Positions 62,054 to 64,000 of a stretch of 64,000 nt of DNA are shown here, in pieces. A program made the position numbers and the translations under genes. The notes beneath the pieces were generated by a model. The model worked only from the letters and a program-made list of their open reading frames with translations, had not been told where the DNA came from and made no database searches. Source of the stretch: Citrus sinensis (Eukaryota > Streptophyta > Magnoliopsida > Sapindales > Rutaceae); the NCBI RefSeq assembly GCF_022201045.2, contig NC_068564.1, positions 27,929,001-27,993,000 on the forward strand, given 5' to 3'. Position 1 is the stretch's first letter. Each line of letters begins with the position of its first letter.

Positions 62054-63367
62054 GGGTGCATTTGGCACACTGTATTGTATTATTTTAATACTGATGTATT
62101 ATATTATGCTGTATTGTATTAGTATTGTATTATAATAATACTGTGTAATGTTTGGCACTACATTGTACTGTATTAATTTTTTTGTAATTAATTTAAATTT
62201 TATATTTTATTATATTAATATTTATACTCTTATTAATTTTAAATTAATATTATTTAAATTTTTTCATATTTAAATATTTATTATCAGTTATATTATATTA
62301 TAAATTTATAAATAAATTATAATATAATATTATTGAATAAAAAATTATATATTTATTAATTTATATTAAATTATAATTTAAAAATAAAATTATTATATAA
62401 TATTATATTAAATTAAAAAATTATCTTTATTTTTTATTATTATTATAAGCAAAAACAAAAGTTAAAGTAAAAAGTAAATGGAAAAGAAAGAAGAAGGAAA
62501 AAAAAAAAAAGAAAGAAGGTAAGCTAATGCGGCAACTGCCCCATTAGCTTACAGTGTCCTTAACCCATGTGATATTCTCCCAAACACGGTATAAGTATTA
62601 ACTTAATGTAAATAGTAATTTAATATCCCCTTAATACTACAACCAAACACGTGTGTTTGGTACACGTATTGTATTATGTTGTATTGTATTATTTTAATAT
62701 TGGTATATTATATTATGTTGTATTATATTAGCATTATATTATAATAATACTGTACAATGTTTGGTACTACACTGTACTGTAATAATTGTTTTGATTAATT
62801 TAAATTAAATATTATATTATATTAATATATTTAAATTGTATTAATATTTTATATTAATATTAATATTATTATTAATATTAATATTATTATTAATTTTAAA
62901 TTAATATTATTCATATTTAAATATTTATTATTAGTCATAATAAATTGTAAATTTATTAATAAATTAAAATATAAAAATAAAAATATAATATAATATTATT
63001 GAACAATAAATCATTTATTTATATTAATAATTATAATGTAAAAATAAAAATATTAAATAATATAATATTAAATTAAAAAATAATATTTATTATTATTATT
63101 ATTATAAAATTAAAGTAAAAGCAAAAGTTTGCAAAAGCTGAAAAGTTGGAAACAAAAAGCAAAAAAAAATTAAAGTAAAAACAAAAGTTAGCAAAAACTG
63201 AAAAGTTGGAAACGAAAAAGAAAAAAAACAAAAAAAACAAGAAGCGGCAGTTTGCCGCATTAGCTAGGCCCATTATGCAATGTTTTATGTAGTTTTTAAC
63301 TTACCAAACATGGGCTTGTATAAAGCTAATGCAATGAGGAGTTATAATACAACAACCAAACACACCC
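62054..63367. mobile_element. Two adjoining Tourist/PIF-Harbinger-like MITEs
   Basis: Outer ends GGGTGCATTTGG (62054) and CCAAACACACCC (to 63367) are inverted repeats flanked by TAA on both sides (62051-62053, 63368-63370), the 3-bp target duplication of PIF/Harbinger elements. The paralogous locus has one TAA and no insert (AAATAAGAGTACTAG near 57310). Inside, two copies of the same element meet at a palindromic junction CCAAACACGTGTGTTTGG near 62643-62660; each has GTATTGTATTA-rich starts and the word GTTTGGYACTACA.TGTACTGTA. Confidence 0.85.
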
Positions 63368-64000
63368 TAAGAGTACTAGTGATGTTAACATTCTAACGGA
63401 ACTTTTTACAGTATCCCTATTTTAGACACCAACATAAAACAAGTAAAATAACTTCAGAATAGTTTCTCAAAACTAATTATATTATTATGTCGCTATTTTA
63501 ATTATATTGCTAGCTATTTAATTTTTTTTTAATCAATGAACCATTTTCTACAATGATTAGGATCCGTCATTAACACCTCCTACAATTATTACTTCTCAAG
63601 AATTTGTCTTTATCCATGGCAAAATTGCAGTTCAATTTAAAAAAAATTTGTTGAATTTACAGACTGACAAATGTGTGATATAGTTATTAAGTTTAGAATT
63701 CTTTTTTTTTTTTTAAAGAAAAGTTTAGAACTCATTATAGCCATTTGCAGTTTTCTTATCAGATCACTCAAATATTTCTACCAATACAATATCCTGAACT
63801 TTCTTCTTTGTCGCCATGTGCTTTTGATATTGTGAAACTCATATGAGAAGTTTTGAGTAGTTGACAAATTTTAATGAATGTAGCTACTAGTGAAAATGAG
63901 TTGGGAGACAAATTTATTTAATTGATGTGATATTTGAGATTTGACATATCAATGGTTTAGGCAAAAACGAATAGGGTTATTTGTGGATTTTGGTGTTAAT

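Larger units (their letters stand above)
61104..64000. other. Wax-synthase promoter flank with MITE insertions
   Basis: Leader and promoter of the intact gene lie next to 61104 (CT-rich stretch near 61165). Beyond are two insertions absent from unit 1: a 431-bp MITE (61329-61759) and a pair of Tourist-like MITEs (62054-63367). The rest matches 57300-57930. No further gene up to the window end. Confidence 0.6.

Noticed and set aside
62054-63367. CRISPR-like or satellite array
   Set aside because: The repeated GTATTGTATTA words come from two adjoining MITEs with inverted ends, not from regularly spaced repeats.

Overview
This window is nuclear DNA from a flowering plant, most likely a eudicot. 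It is AT-rich, its genes have many short introns with GT-AG (occasionally GC-AG) borders, and its intergenic space holds plant-type SINEs, MITEs, a TRIM-like LTR and microsatellites. The protein set (plastid FtsZ1, PP4/PPX phosphatase, SYP5 syntaxin, IAA/SABATH methyltransferase, plant wax synthase) is plant-specific in character. The species cannot be fixed from the sequence; a rosid is only a guess. Exons were joined by hand. Every complete multi-exon model closes in frame and ends at a stop.

Layout. 1-568 (-): 5' part of a SABATH methyltransferase, best match IAMT1. 569-5875: promoter and a gene-free AT-rich stretch with tandem repeats. 5876-10414 (-): PHD-finger/BAH-like nuclear protein, 831 aa. 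11506-14067 (-): secreted LBP/BPI-like protein, 492 aa. 15037-19345 (-): PP4 catalytic subunit (PPX), 305 aa. 19719-20548: tandem duplication. 23380-25504 (+): Qc-SNARE SYP51/52, 233 aa. 26536-30866 (+): TAF6, 534 aa. 31372-33855 (-): FtsZ1, 415 aa. 36479-38865 (-): V-ATPase subunit e, 70 aa. 38866-42047: repeat-rich, with a MITE, a TRIM-like LTR and a SINE. 42048-42511 (+): secreted Gly/His/Tyr-rich protein, 102 aa. 44115-51064 (-): DNA topoisomerase I, 902 aa. 52436-64000: tandem segmental duplication carrying one intact wax-synthase-like MBOAT gene (60048-61103, -), one wrecked copy (53318-56732) split by a 3 kb transposon that itself holds a SINE, and a third small remnant.

The genes are unrelated housekeeping or lineage genes, not an operon or a pathway. 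Their order is still informative. From memory, IAMT1, PPX2, FtsZ1, VHA-e, TOP1 and the wax-synthase cluster lie in the same order on Arabidopsis chromosome 5 (about At5g55250 to At5g55380), and the interleaved LBP/BPI, TAF6 and PHD genes match small blocks on chromosomes 1 and 3. The window therefore looks like a less fractionated ancestral block. I found no novel defence, biosynthetic or regulatory system. The most notable material is the transposon layering in the wax-synthase duplication and a SINE whose target-site duplication copied the likely TATA box of the glycine-rich protein gene.
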